Of a stretch of 64,000 bases of DNA, positions 13,509-23,564 are shown piece by piece. The DNA is from Morella rubra (taxonomy: Eukaryota > Streptophyta > Magnoliopsida > Fagales > Myricaceae), in assembly GCA_003952965.2 (NCBI GenBank), contig CM025849.1, forward strand, positions 30,899,081 to 30,963,080, read 5' to 3'. Numbering within the stretch: the stretch's first letter is position 1; the number at the start of each line of letters is the position of its first letter. The translations under genes and the position numbers were made by a program. The notes beneath the pieces were generated by a model. It had not been told where the DNA came from and ran no database searches. It was given only the letters and a program-made list of their open reading frames with translations.

Positions 13509-13575
13509 AATTTTCGTAAATCATTTTATACAGTAATTTCAATCTCGACCCTTGGTGCTGACCATACTTGTGTCA
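13461..13575 (-). repeat. Gypsy LTR end fragment joined to DCL2 exon
   Basis: This stretch matches 54,813-54,921, the terminal part of the gypsy LTR near the TNL: both run from ggaaactagactcg to a terminal tgtca. The LTR terminus lies on the right (13,575), while a truncated interior point of the LTR abuts DCL2 codon Lys at 13,460. The junction is therefore a deletion or recombination scar rather than a clean insertion edge. Read on the minus strand it supplies 16 in-frame codons and an ATG (13,508) ahead of DCL2. Confidence 0.75.
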
Positions 13576-14760
13576 GAATAAGACTTCGAAGTCCTTTCCC
13601 TTTGAGTAGGCCTTGAGCCATGAAACCCTTAGTTTATTCGTTGATCTTGATATACTACGACTATATGGAGATGGCTTAAACTCTTTTGTCAAATGCCAGT
13701 ACATTTTGGAGCTAAAACTATGTGTTTAATCTGTCTAATGGGAGTGTATTTTCTGCCGACAGTTTCATAAGGCATAATTCTAGTAAAAAATATACTTACT
13801 TTATTTGTTTGGAGATACATAATGGTTAAACATAAGTTGGTAAAAAAAAATCGTTTATATTCTTTTGTTTTTATAATTTCTACATGGTACAAGAGTCACT
13901 ATCGTTGGTTCTTATGGCCCTTAGTCGTTGGATCATTCCGGCGATTCCTTTCGGCGACTATTCGACCGAATCCCGGCCACTCCCCATTGTTTTCCAAACT
14001 GTACGCCAACTTTCAACCACTCCTTGGCACCACAAATCGTTGTCTTGTTCGCTCGGCTGTCATTATACATTGCCATGCATTCATGGTACTCCAGCCATTG
14101 CTCATGGCTCTTTCCACCACATCTGGCCACTGTACGCAGCCATGTCCAACATAGCTCTAGCGAGGGATACAAGATCTTTCCCGAGCAGTTTTTAGTGTTC
14201 GTTTGCCGTGCCATCCATTTGTTCAAGTTCAGCTTAGTGGGACCTGATCTTTATCATGTGCACTCGTCTGAAAATTGATTTGAGGTTCTCAAATCGCCTT
14301 GTCCAAAAAGCACACGTATCTGTTTTGTCCCCACCTCACCAACGCAGTATTCTATTAGGGTTTTGCATCACTAGACGTTATTGTCATCCTAAGTTTGAAA
14401 GGGAGTGTTAAAATGTAAATTGTATTAGTCCCACATTGGTGAGGAATGTGGGTTCTATGTGATTTGGGTCCTATATATAGGTCTTTATATGTACAAGTTT
14501 AATATACCTTGAGAATTAAAGATATAGCTCCTTGGGCATTCTATGGTGAACGTAAGTCTTTCTGAACTAAACCTTATTAAATTCTTCTGTTTCTCTTCTG
14601 CTCTCCTCTAGTTCGATATTTCTCGAGTTTAATATTTTTTTTCATATCCAATATTGTACTCGGATTGCTAGATGGCGATCCAAGCTTTTTAATCCAATTC
14701 CTATCCAACAAAGATTATGAGTGTTACTACTTTGATATGTTCATCGTAGGTCAATTATAC
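13576..14760 (+). mobile_element. Non-coding LTR-retroelement relic (TRIM-like)
   Basis: At 13,883 the sequence tggtacaagagtcac resembles a degenerate initiator-Met primer-binding site and is preceded by an LTR-like end (ttctaca). At 14,395-14,405 a purine-rich tract is followed by TGTTAAAATGTAAATTG, with the phrase 'tattagtcccacattggt' common in plant LTRs. About 520 bp lie between, too short for gag-pol. Overlapping frames on both strands in the GC-richer interior (13,900-14,280) show no retroviral domain. A 5' LTR matching the 3' one could not be aligned well, so the left part is probably lost. Confidence 0.4.
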
Positions 14761-14913
14761 TTCACCCTTTGTTTTGTAGTATAATATATGCATGCAGTAC
14801 TGAACCGGCATAAACATCATTGATAGACGAATTGTTTTCGTAACAAAGAGAAATTTGAACAAACGACCAAATCTTTTATATGTTATATATATCATAATAT
14901 AGCATACATATAT

Positions 14914-15060
14914 ATGAGTCTCGATTACAATGAGATTAACACTCAATATACGCCAAAAAAGGTTGAAACACGTAGTCTGGATGTGGAGGTAAGAGAGAGT
15001 GGGGTGCGCTTACACTGCCGGAATACTGCCCAAGATTTGTGTCAGAGCAGTGTTCATGGT
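14914..15060 (+). pseudogene. TNL resistance-gene C-terminal (C-JID) fragment
   Basis: The frame here contains DVEVRESGVRLHCRN, which lines up with DVEIKECGARLHYSN near the C-terminus of the TNL at 49,863-54,147 (54,030-54,074). At DNA level the two share runs such as gtggag, gagtggggtgcgcttacact and a common GTTnAAACAC lead-in. This is the post-LRR C-JID region of TIR-NBS-LRR proteins. No TIR, NB-ARC or LRR sequence is found beside it, so it is an isolated relic of a second TNL. Confidence 0.55.
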
Positions 15061-15529
15061 CATGGTTGTGATCTTGGTCACTATATTGCTAATTGCTATG
15101 TAAGAGCGGTTAGTCCCACCACACCATTTTTGTGACTCGGAAGGAATTCTTAGGGACAGCATGAATTTCGCCCCGGATTTCACACGTTAAAGCCCTCTGC
15201 TTTGAGGAACGAATATTTTTTTATTATTTCCAAATGGGACCTTTCAAGGTCGGATGTTTTGGTCCCTAAAATTTTCGTCTCTAAAGTATTCTTGTGTCGC
15301 GGGAACAGGGTTTTCCAGGATGAAATTTTTTGATAATCAACCTACATTTACGAGGACTGTCGTTGACGATAGAAACATGCTTGGGCGGAATCTAAGGGAT
15401 GGACCGGATGGCGAAATTATATTCGTGTGCTGCTGTGTACTAAACTATTGTAGTTTGTAGCCTATGTGGAATCCGCATGGAATTAAACTCAATAATTGAA
15501 ATTGTGGAAGATATCAATTGAAAACCCAA
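15061..15529. other. Unassigned stretch between relics
   Basis: No recognisable gene or repeat end. A short open frame at 15,254-15,460 has no motif I know. Confidence 0.4.
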
Positions 15530-16171
15530 AGGTTTTAACTGCAGGCCGTCCCATCATTGTCGATTTTTCGTGACGGACTTTCGTGAAGCCACCTGTAGAC
15601 AATACGAGGAGAATACCCGCAACCGTGGTGGATACTACAACTTTATGCACTTGAAAAGGGTCGGCAGGTCAATATTCTTCGCGACTTTGTCCACAGTATA
15701 GACTCCGCAGTATTGTTATTGTAGAATTTTCCTAAATGCGGTCTTTTGGAATGTGTCAGTGAGTTGAGGCGCCAATTGTTTGGAAGGTACCGACGAAGGC
15801 ACAGCCGCAGTCGAAGCCCCTACAGGCATCGTAGCTACGAAGACCGCTCGCATGGAGGGCGTGGTTCTGGCAGAAAGTATGACGAGAGGGATCACTACTA
15901 TGAAAGTCGGAGCAAGAGGCACAGAAGTGTTAGTCCTGGCCACAGGAGAGAACATAGCAGCAGGCAGCAGGAGCCCTGGGCGAAGGAGGAACCACACTCC
16001 AGTAAGGGAAGGCAGTGAGGAGAGGCGTGCCAAAATTGAGCAGTGGAACAGGGAAAGGGAACAACCTCGACGAGAAGAAAATGTTCTAATGGACGTATGC
16101 GGAATGGAGATCAGTAGTATGACTCCCAGCAACAGCCACCTCCGAAGCATGGAGGACATAATCACTGATTT
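15530..16171 (+). pseudogene. U2AF35: U2AF small subunit (U2AF35) pseudogene
   Basis: U2AF35 recognises the 3' splice-site AG with U2AF65. The relic starts inside the RRM (AGRPIIVDF, about 15,542-15,568), continues through the second zinc finger ([19 protein letters not shown], 15,594-15,655) and the ELRRQLFGRYRRRHSRSRSPY segment (15,763-15,822), then the RS-rich tail and EERRAKIEQWNRERE (16,018-16,062). Two zinc-finger Cys are replaced (Arg, Tyr). There is a small deletion after VDF, about 90 bp of extra sequence between the finger and ELRRQ, and a frame change near 15,960. The first zinc finger and most of the RRM are missing. No poly-A tail is seen, so retroposition is not proven; plant U2AF35 genes are largely intronless in the coding part anyway. 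Confidence 0.82.
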
Positions 16172-18299
16172 GAATGGTGTATCTGGTTCGTCTCCTCTCT
16201 TATTTGTTCTTTTGATATACACTTCCCTTCATTAGGAGAAACTTAAATTGCAGCAAGGACCACCAATTTAATAAAAATAGCTTACAGCCCATTTTCCACT
16301 ATGCAGGTGGTGTGCAGGTTCACAGTTCTGATATGGAATGTGAATTTTCCTCCTTCCTTTGTTTTTACGTGTTAGCCTGCTTACATTATGATTGACTGTT
16401 TGCTTCAATACCTTCTATAATGAAGGATAGGCTTCTAGGAACTATTACATGAACTTTGTTAACTGGGGGCTTTGCCTTGTGGCTCTTCGCCTCTTCTCTG
16501 TCTGTTTTAAACCAATTGCTATTGCAATTAGTACATAATCCTTTGAACTGTTCCATGTCCATTTTTTTATCTTTCAACCAGGTCTCTCTCTCTCTCTCTC
16601 TCTCCTCTCCTTCCTGCCACCCTTTTTAACTTGTTAACTAGCAGTCAGTTCCTTATTGAGAATTCCACGACTAACTGCAGTTATGAACGGTTTGACCAAA
16701 ACAGGGACCTAACTGATCTGCCTTTATTCAGTTTCCTTTCCCTAGTCTCCCGTGCATTAAATTGGGATGGAATCTTTTGTATGGTCTGAAATTTCTTCCA
16801 TGTATCATTTCTAATGGTCTAATTCTCGGCAAGAGAAAACAAATTAATGTTAGCCTACAAATTTTAGGAAGTAAGTTTTGTTGGTTGACTTTGTGTTTTT
16901 GCGAGCTCAATGATAACTTTGGATTATAAGGGGCAGCGGCAGGGGAGAGGATTTGTTTACAGCATGTATCAAGTTACAATTTGGATGAGGAAGAAAGCAC
17001 GTGCAACCCAATTCGTCAGCTCTTGGGAGTCTTAGGTGAAAATCTTATCCATATTGTTTGACAATATTGTTCTGGTCACCTTGCAGGTGAGGGATGTCTG
17101 CAGGCAAAATGTCTTCTTAATTGGCAATTTTGTCTTTTGGACAACAATTAAATTGAGGCAACTGTTCTTAGGAACGAACATTGATTTCAGACAATAATTA
17201 AATTGAGACAACTTTTCTTTATCGCTTGATCCGTTGAGGGAAAAGATGGACGGGGACCTTTAGTTATTTACCTCATACCACAAATGAGACACAACCAATC
17301 TTCTGAGGGGGAAGGAGTAGGTGAGTCAGTTTGTGCGACCAAGGCACAGTTGTTCCAGATTTTCTAACTTTTGGGCAGTATTATGCTTTCGTTCTTTTTG
17401 TAGGCTGGTGGCATCGGGGTCCAATTGCCACAAGCAAGTGACAGGAATCGTTGCCGACAAGCTCCGATCTCCAGTTTATCTAACCGCCCAGTCTTCCAAA
17501 AAGCCAGAGGTTGGATTGTCAGGCAGCGGCTCTGGTGGGAAGTCTTGTTCTTCGATAGGTTCCACGGGAGAAAAGTTGGCGTGAGAATAACCAGGTCTTT
17601 CGCTTATCAATTTCCTGATGGCTCTAGATAAGGCAAGTACAGGCTAAAGTAGGACCACCCCATGAGCTAAGAACACGGCCACCATGATCGAGAAGCTGTT
17701 AAGCATAGCCCCTCCTTGTGATATTGGGATGTAACAAGATGGAGAGCAAAATATTAGGACGAAACCAGATGGTGAACAAAGGTCCAATGTTTGTGTTTGC
17801 AGGGTAGGTGGGCATTTGATGCCTTGTAAATGAGTATTAATTTCATTGATGATGTGCAGGGTTTTGTGGGGTTTCAATTTGTAAGAAACTCCTCAATTGG
17901 TTGTTAAAATGGAGTTTTAACATTGTATTGATTTTTATTACAGCTGCCCTTTACATCATACATGGGTCAACAATAAGTTGAAGTGAAATGTGGTATACAC
18001 TCAAATTTGGGTATGTTAACCTGCCAAGAAATAACAATAAGGAGTAAAACAATGAGATATTACATCGTTAAATTTGTTTGTGGTGCAATTTGAACAATAA
18101 TAACTTTGCATGCGTGCTTCCCTTAGTATACATTTATTGGAAGTAGATAGGATATCTTTACTCAAGTGAAAACCTAGAAACTGATAGTCATAATTCTTCA
18201 ACATATGATTGCCTTGAATGGAAATTCCTACTCCAAGTGCTAAAATGTTTCGGCTTCAATCCGTTCCAAATTTAGCTTATTGGTGAATGTGAAGTGAAC
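16172..18299. other. Unassigned, possibly old 3' flank of the U2AF35 copy
   Basis: No gene recognised. The sequence directly after the pseudogene may be its former 3' UTR. Frames at 17,321-17,631 are open on two phases but show no known domain. Confidence 0.4.
16583..16606. repeat. (CT)n microsatellite
   Basis: About 11-12 uninterrupted CT units followed by a pyrimidine-rich stretch. Confidence 0.9.
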
Positions 18300-19465
18300 G
18301 GTTCAAGACTCAATAATGTTGCCAAACCTAGAAGGGGGGAGTTGAATAGGTTCTGAAAATTCTTTTAAACACTTATCGCTGCACACTCACACAAGCACAA
18401 TCAACAAATTTCAAGAGTGCCAAGGCAACAATATATAGTGTGGAATTAATAATCCAATATGGACACGTTACAACAGTATGTTAACTATGCAGAATATTAC
18501 TCTACGTTCTTTCTCAATCAAAGAAGCTAAAGAAAGACAATCACAACAATAGCAAGTTAATCTACATAAACTCAATCACACACAAAGACACTAAGATTGG
18601 TTACGAAGAGAAAACCCGCTTGAAAGAATTCTTTCAAGAGGTAAAAACTCTTCAGGTCTGAGAAGGCCAGTTAATTGAATCCACTAAAATCTTCAAACTC
18701 GGTACACACACAGTGATCAATAAACTACCCAACACCCCGTTGCTAGTCTATTCTACTGTTACCTTACTTGGAATACAGCGTCCAAATCTGCCTTTTGCAG
18801 GGAACGAGATACTCCTCTTCCATTTGAAGTTCTTGATACTGAAAAATTGATCTCCATAGCCAAGCCAATCTTTTCCACACTCCACGTGCAATCAGCTTCT
18901 CTTAGTAGATCTCCAACAACCTCTGGAGTTTACCTTTTTAAGCAAGGTTTGTAATGGTGATCAAAAATGGATTTGAGATAATGAGGGAAGGAATAATCTC
19001 ATTGGGTTCAATCTCAGTTCATACACAGCAAACTACAGAATCAATAATCGAGAAGTATGTAGAAGAAAGCTCTGGAAGCAAGGGTCTCTCAAGGTATTGC
19101 TTTTGTACGTAAAGAGAAAATGTGAGAAGAGAATAGTTTTTATTTTCTGGAGGGTCGAGAAGAAGGTTCTCATTAAAATTTCAGAATTCTTGCTTTTTGC
19201 GCGCTTCAGTTCAAGTCGTTGTAATTGCCTTTCGCAAGTTTTGATCAAACTATAAGTGAACTCTGATCAAACTTCGAGTGCTTCACAAATATCAGCGCTC
19301 CAACTTCGCGTTAGTGAACTGTAAGCATACTTCAATCAAACCTTGACAATTCATACGATCACCAAATGTGTTGAGGAACTGGTCATGAGCAGGAGTTAAT
19401 AGATACACAAATCTTAGGAATTAATACAGACTCGTCATGAAGTCTTTACGCCAATTAAAATACAT
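18300..19465. repeat. Probable dispersed repeat (no coding capacity)
   Basis: The opening 'aacctagaaggggggagttgaatagg' theme (18,328-18,352) is one I associate with LTR-type repeats scattered in eudicot genomes. No second end, ORF or target duplication could be found, so the class and borders are open. The far right (19,430-19,465) reads HEVF in one frame and may already be decayed LINE sequence. Confidence 0.3.
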
Positions 19466-19623
19466 TAACAGAATGTATTTCTACTGTCTCCTACTCCGTT
19501 CTACTTAATGGAAGTCTGCAAGGCTGCTTCAAATCGACTCGGGGACAAAGAGAGAGCTGGCACGATACATCGGGTTAAGTAGCAAGATCGGCGCCCCCAG
19601 TCACCCACCTTATGTATGCAGAC
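19466..19623 (+). mobile_element. LINE piece 1 of 5: RT up to the YAD of YADD
   Basis: In successive frames this reads CISTVSYSVLLNGSLQG, then ELARYIGLSSKIGAP, then PVTHLMYAD, which is the order of LINE reverse-transcriptase motifs. The conserved RQGDPLSP block between the first two is deleted. The piece stops after the first Asp of the catalytic YADD, where copia A begins at 19,624; the second Asp is at 28,828 in piece 2. The 5' part of the LINE (endonuclease, early RT) is missing. Confidence 0.85.
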
Positions 19624-20186
19624 TGTTAGAATTATATGCCCTCAATAACCAAATAATTAATCCAGTCCTAATATCTCATATGGAATATAGTTTGGTGGAA
19701 TGAATTAATTGTATGTAAATGAGTATATTTGCAATAATCTCAAATTTTAGGGGTCAATTACAATATGTTGATGGAATTGATTGTAATTAGTAGAAGCCAT
19801 AATTTTATTAGAAGAAGAGTTCTTCAGTTTAATCCTACGGCTGAATTTGAGATCCCTAAAGATCCTATGTCTCATGCTCTGTCTAGGGTTTCCCAAGGCC
19901 TATAAATATAACTGTTATATTCAAGGGGTTGGCATCAAAACCTATTAGAGAAATCCCTAAAAAAAAAAAAAAGAGAGAGACATAAATCCCTTAGGAAGCA
20001 ACACATCTGAGTTGCTGTTCTGAATCGCTAGAGCTTTGGATTGGATCGTAAAGCAACTTGAAGTTTTGTGGATTCCTGAATTCCTGTATTAGGTAGGTAA
20101 TCGAATCCGCAATTGCAATTATAATCCTGATTAATGTTTTGTTGAAAACATGTTGTTTGTTTTAGTTTAATTCCGCATAAACTATC
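19624..20186 (+). repeat. Copia A 5' LTR
   Basis: Starts TGTTAGAATTAT and ends AAACTATCA (TG...CA). It matches 28,264-28,824 throughout, with scattered substitutions and short indels, including a longer A-run near 19,960. Confidence 0.95.
19901..19910 (+). promoter_or_regulatory. Copia A LTR TATA box
   Basis: TATAAATATA inside the 5' LTR, conserved at 28,541-28,550 in the 3' LTR, in the position expected for the U3/R promoter of the element. Confidence 0.65.
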
Positions 20187-20187
20187 A

Positions 20188-20199
20188 GTGGTATCGGAG
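20188..20199 (+). promoter_or_regulatory. Copia A primer-binding site
   Basis: TGGTATCGGAGC differs by one base from the standard copia site complementary to initiator tRNA-Met (TGGTATCAGAGC) and sits one base after the 5' LTR. Confidence 0.85.
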
Positions 20200-20654
20200 C
20201 TAGGTTCATATGATTGCAATTGTTGGATTATATGGACCTTGCTAATTTTTGATTGAAAATCAAAAGCCTACACCTTTTTCGATTACTATTCACGCACTTT
20301 AATGAATAGTGCAGAATTTTATTATATTAAAATTCGATTTACTGTTCATGTTGTTTTATTCCATGAATTTATTTTATAAAATCTGTATTAGGATTTAATT
20401 TTGAAGGGGTCATGAACAGTAAACGTTTGGAATTTTATTAAAAAAAAAAAAACTGTTCATGAGATGAATAGAGGAGGCTGCCAGAAAGTTGGGTAGCAAC
20501 GGGCAAGCGGCCTAGGGCCGCTGGGAATCCCAGCCAGTGCCACTCGGCCATGAGGCTGAGCGGGTTTGCCGGGAACATTGGGAGTAGCACCGGCGCCGCC
20601 CCATTCCTTTTGAGGGGTGGCAACTAGGGTTCCTAAGGATTCCTAGTCCAAGAA

Positions 20655-20975
20655 CCTTACAGGTCAGGCCGGGTTGTGAACCCAGCCACCAGTGACTCGG
20701 CCCAAACCTTTTAAAAAAAAAATATTGGATATTTTGGGCTGGGTTTCGAACCCAGCCCAAGCCCATGTAGGGCAGGGCAGAGTTTCGAACCCAGCCCAAG
20801 CCTATGTAGGGCAGGGCTGGGTTTCAAACCCAGCCTGAGCCTTGGGGCGGGCTGGGTTTATACCCAGCCCACGTGCCAAGCGGACCGGTGTGATCGGTCC
20901 AGGGCAGGACCGGTTTGACCGGTCTGGCAGGGGTCCAGCCGGTTTGACAGGTCCGACCCGGTTGATCGGCCAATG
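20655..20975 (+). repeat. Palindromic tandem repeats in copia A leader
   Basis: Several near-copies of a ~40-bp unit built on the palindrome ggctgggttt-cgaacccagcc (clearest at 20,736-20,758, then about 20,777, 20,812 and 20,850), with a related copy near 20,660. They are followed by ACCGGT/ACCGGTTTGACC motifs to 20,975. The stretch is much more GC-rich than its surroundings and would fold strongly as RNA. It lies between the primer-binding site and gag. Confidence 0.8.
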
Positions 20976-21613
20976 GTCAACGTTTGACTAAAAAAAGGGG
21001 ATTTTTTCTTCCAATTTTGGGTGCTGAATAGGATTAATTATTGTAATTTTTCCTATGGTCTCTATTATCAATAAATAGGAGTTTTACTTAATTAAAATTG
21101 GTTGAAGCCAAAATGGATAAGACCGATTTTAATTTTGTAAAATTTTCTTATTTATCTCTTGGGAAGATAAGTGTCTACATCTCAGTGGGAGTGTCTACTA
21201 AAATAGTGACATAAACTCACAAGAATTTGGAACACACTTAGATAATGGAATGCACAAACCAAATAAACGCAAGTACTAAAATAGTATAAGATGTGTTTAT
21301 TTAGGTAGGCCAAAAGAAAATCGAGAATCACAAATATTTTAAAATATTTTGCATATGATGTAAATTTTGATGAATAGTAGCTATTCGCCTTTACAAGATA
21401 TGTACAATGATAACCAAAATGGGATTGTTGTTGCATGTAAGGTAGAGGTTCTCGATACCCATTTAGAATGTCATGAATATAAATGTTATATTTCTCATTA
21501 TTGTGATATATTTGATATATCTGTTTATTATTCGAATGGGTGGTACCATTAGTAATTCAAAAACCTGAATCTAATGGAAATATATATATGTGAAATTGTT
21601 TTGCAGATTCAAA

Positions 21614-22468
21614 ATGACTTTTAATCCTTTGGCTAGGATTCTGGATGACAATCGGTTGACAGGACCGAATTATGTTGATTGGAAGAGAAATCTTATGATT
21701 GTTCTCTCAGCCGATAAGATCGGTTATGTTCTCACCTCTGAGACACCTGAGCTTGCCCTGAACAATGCCACTGAGGAAGAAAAGAAAGTCTTTAACAAGT
21801 GGCATGATGATGATAATATGGCAAAGTGCTATATTATGGCCTCAATCTCAAATATTTTGCAGAAAGATTGTGAGGGCATAGCTACAGCTGCAGGCGCTAT
21901 GTTGCATCTCCAAGAAATGTTTGGAGAGCAGAGCAGATCTGCTAGGCAGACTGCTATGAAGAATCTGATGTCCACCAAAATGGTGGAAGGGAGCCCAGTT
22001 CGGGAACATGTCTTGAAGATGATTTCTTTCATCAACGAACTGGACTTTTTGGGAGCTGAGATGGATGGTGACACAAAAGTTGATGCCATTCTTTCATCTC
22101 TGCCTGATTCTTTTAATCAGTTTGTCCTTAATTACAATATGAACAAGATGAGTGTGACATTGTCAGAGCTGCTCAATATGTTGCAGTCAGCTCAAGATCT
22201 CATCAAGAAGGACAAACCTACTGTGATGGTCACAGAGAAATCTAATGCCTCTATGAAACTGAAACCCAAGTTTAAGAACTTAAGAAAAATAATAAGGGGT
22301 ATCAGGCAGCTAAGAATGTTCAAGGTGAAACAAAGGAGGTTAAAGGCAAAGGAAATTGTTTCCAAAGGTCACTGGAAGAGAAAAGTTTACTTAGCTTCTC
22401 TTTTCGCAATGGAGTTTAATTCAATTCTGGTGCCAGGGGTTGCATTGATCCCGGTTCCTGCCAAGTGA
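21614..22468 (+). CDS. Copia A gag (first copy)
   Basis: The ATG at 21,614 opens a Gag protein of the copia UBN2 type: MTFNPLARILDDNRLTGPNY, then WKRNLMIVLSADK, the core of the capsid-like domain, and a basic C-terminal part. A related copy starts at 22,469. This first copy loses the CCHC zinc knuckle: one missing base near 22,280 (compare 23,005) and an internal deletion change the tail, which ends in an unrelated-looking run after WKRKVYLAS before joining the second copy. It would package element RNA in cytoplasmic particles; here it is probably inactive. Confidence 0.8.
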   Translation: MTFNPLARILDDNRLTGPNYVDWKRNLMIVLSADKIGYVLTSETPELALNNATEEEKKVFNKWHDDDNMAKCYIMASISNILQKDCEGIATAAGAMLHLQEMFGEQSRSARQTAMKNLMSTKMVEGSPVREHVLKMISFINELDFLGAEMDGDTKVDAILSSLPDSFNQFVLNYNMNKMSVTLSELLNMLQSAQDLIKKDKPTVMVTEKSNASMKLKPKFKNLRKIIRGIRQLRMFKVKQRRLKAKEIVSKGHWKRKVYLASLFAMEFNSILVPGVALIPVPAK

Positions 22469-23560
22469 GACACCTGAGCTTGCCCTGGACAATGCCACTA
22501 AGGAAGAAAAGAAAGTCTTTAACAAGTGGCATGATGATGATAATATGGCAAAGTGCTATATTATGGCCTCAATCTCAAATATTTTGCAGAAAGATTGTGA
22601 GGGCATAGCTACAGCTGCAGGCTATGTTGCATCTCCAAGAATGTTTGGAGAGCAGAGCAGATCTGCTAGGCAGACTGCTATGAAGAATCTGATGTCCACC
22701 AAAATGGTGGAAGGGAGCCCAGTTCGGGAACATGTCTTGAAGATGATTTCTTTCATCAACGAACTGGACTTTTTGGGAGCTGAGATGGATGGTGACACAA
22801 AATTTGATGCCATTCTTTCATCTCTGCCTGATTCTTTTAATCAGTTTGTCCTTAATTACAATATGAACAAGATGAGTGTGACATTGTCAGAGCTGCTCAA
22901 TATGTTGCAGTCAGCTCAAGATCTCATCAAGAAGGACAAACCTACTGTGATGGTCACAGAGAAATCTAATGCCTCTATGAAACTGAAACCCAAGTTTAAG
23001 AACTTCAAGAAAAATAATAAGGGGTATCAGGCAGCTAAGAATGTTCAAGGTGGACAAGAAACAAAGGAGGTGACAAGAACAAAGGCAAAGGAAATTGTTT
23101 CCATTGCGGCAAGCCCGGTCACTGGAAGAGAAACTGCCGAGTTTACTTAGCTTCTCTTAAAAAGGGCAAACCTTCTGAAGGTATATCTGATATGCTTGTA
23201 ATTGAATTGAATTTAATGGATGGTCCGTTTAATTCATGGTGTGGATTCTGGTTCTACATCTCACATCTGCAATATGTTGCAGGGGTTCAAGGAGACCAGA
23301 AGGCTCCATGAAGGGAGCTGATCCTTAAGATGGGGACGGGTGCAACTGTTGCAGCGACGCCATCGGAGTTTTTAGTTTAGAATTATCTAATAATAGAATT
23401 TTGATTCTAGAAGACTGTCTTTATGTTCCAGAAGTTCGTAGAAATTTGATTTCTGTTTCAAAACTTGGTTTATCTGGATATTCATTTCTTTTCAATTCCA
23501 AGCTTGTTATTAATTTCAAAATAAATTTGTTGCTTCTGGAATTATTTATGATGGTCTTTA
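22469..23560 (+). pseudogene. Copia A gag (duplicated part) and protease
   Basis: From gagacacctgagcttgccct this repeats 21,740 onwards almost base for base, so about 0.7 kb of gag is tandemly duplicated. It keeps the zinc knuckle in another frame (CFHCGKPGHWKRNC, about 23,092-23,134) that the first copy lost. The protease active site follows as VDSGSTSH (23,241-23,264), then LILEDCLYVPEVRRNLISVSK (23,398-23,460), typical of the copia protease-integrase linker. Several frame changes interrupt it. Against the first copy it lacks GC near 22,622 and one A near 22,640. Confidence 0.8.
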
Positions 23561-23564
23561 TCTT

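Noticed and set aside
13822..14278. Overlapping open frames of about 100 codons on both strands
   Set aside because: They lie in the GC-richer leader-like interior of an LTR relic, show no domain, and stay open because of composition.
20736..20880. GTTTCGAACCC motifs resembling the tRNA B box
   Set aside because: They are the loops of tandem palindromes and no A box, acceptor stem or tRNA fold surrounds them.
21829..22089. Minus-strand frame in copia A gag
   Set aside because: Shadow of the Gag coding sequence on the other strand; the same shadow recurs in the duplicated copy.
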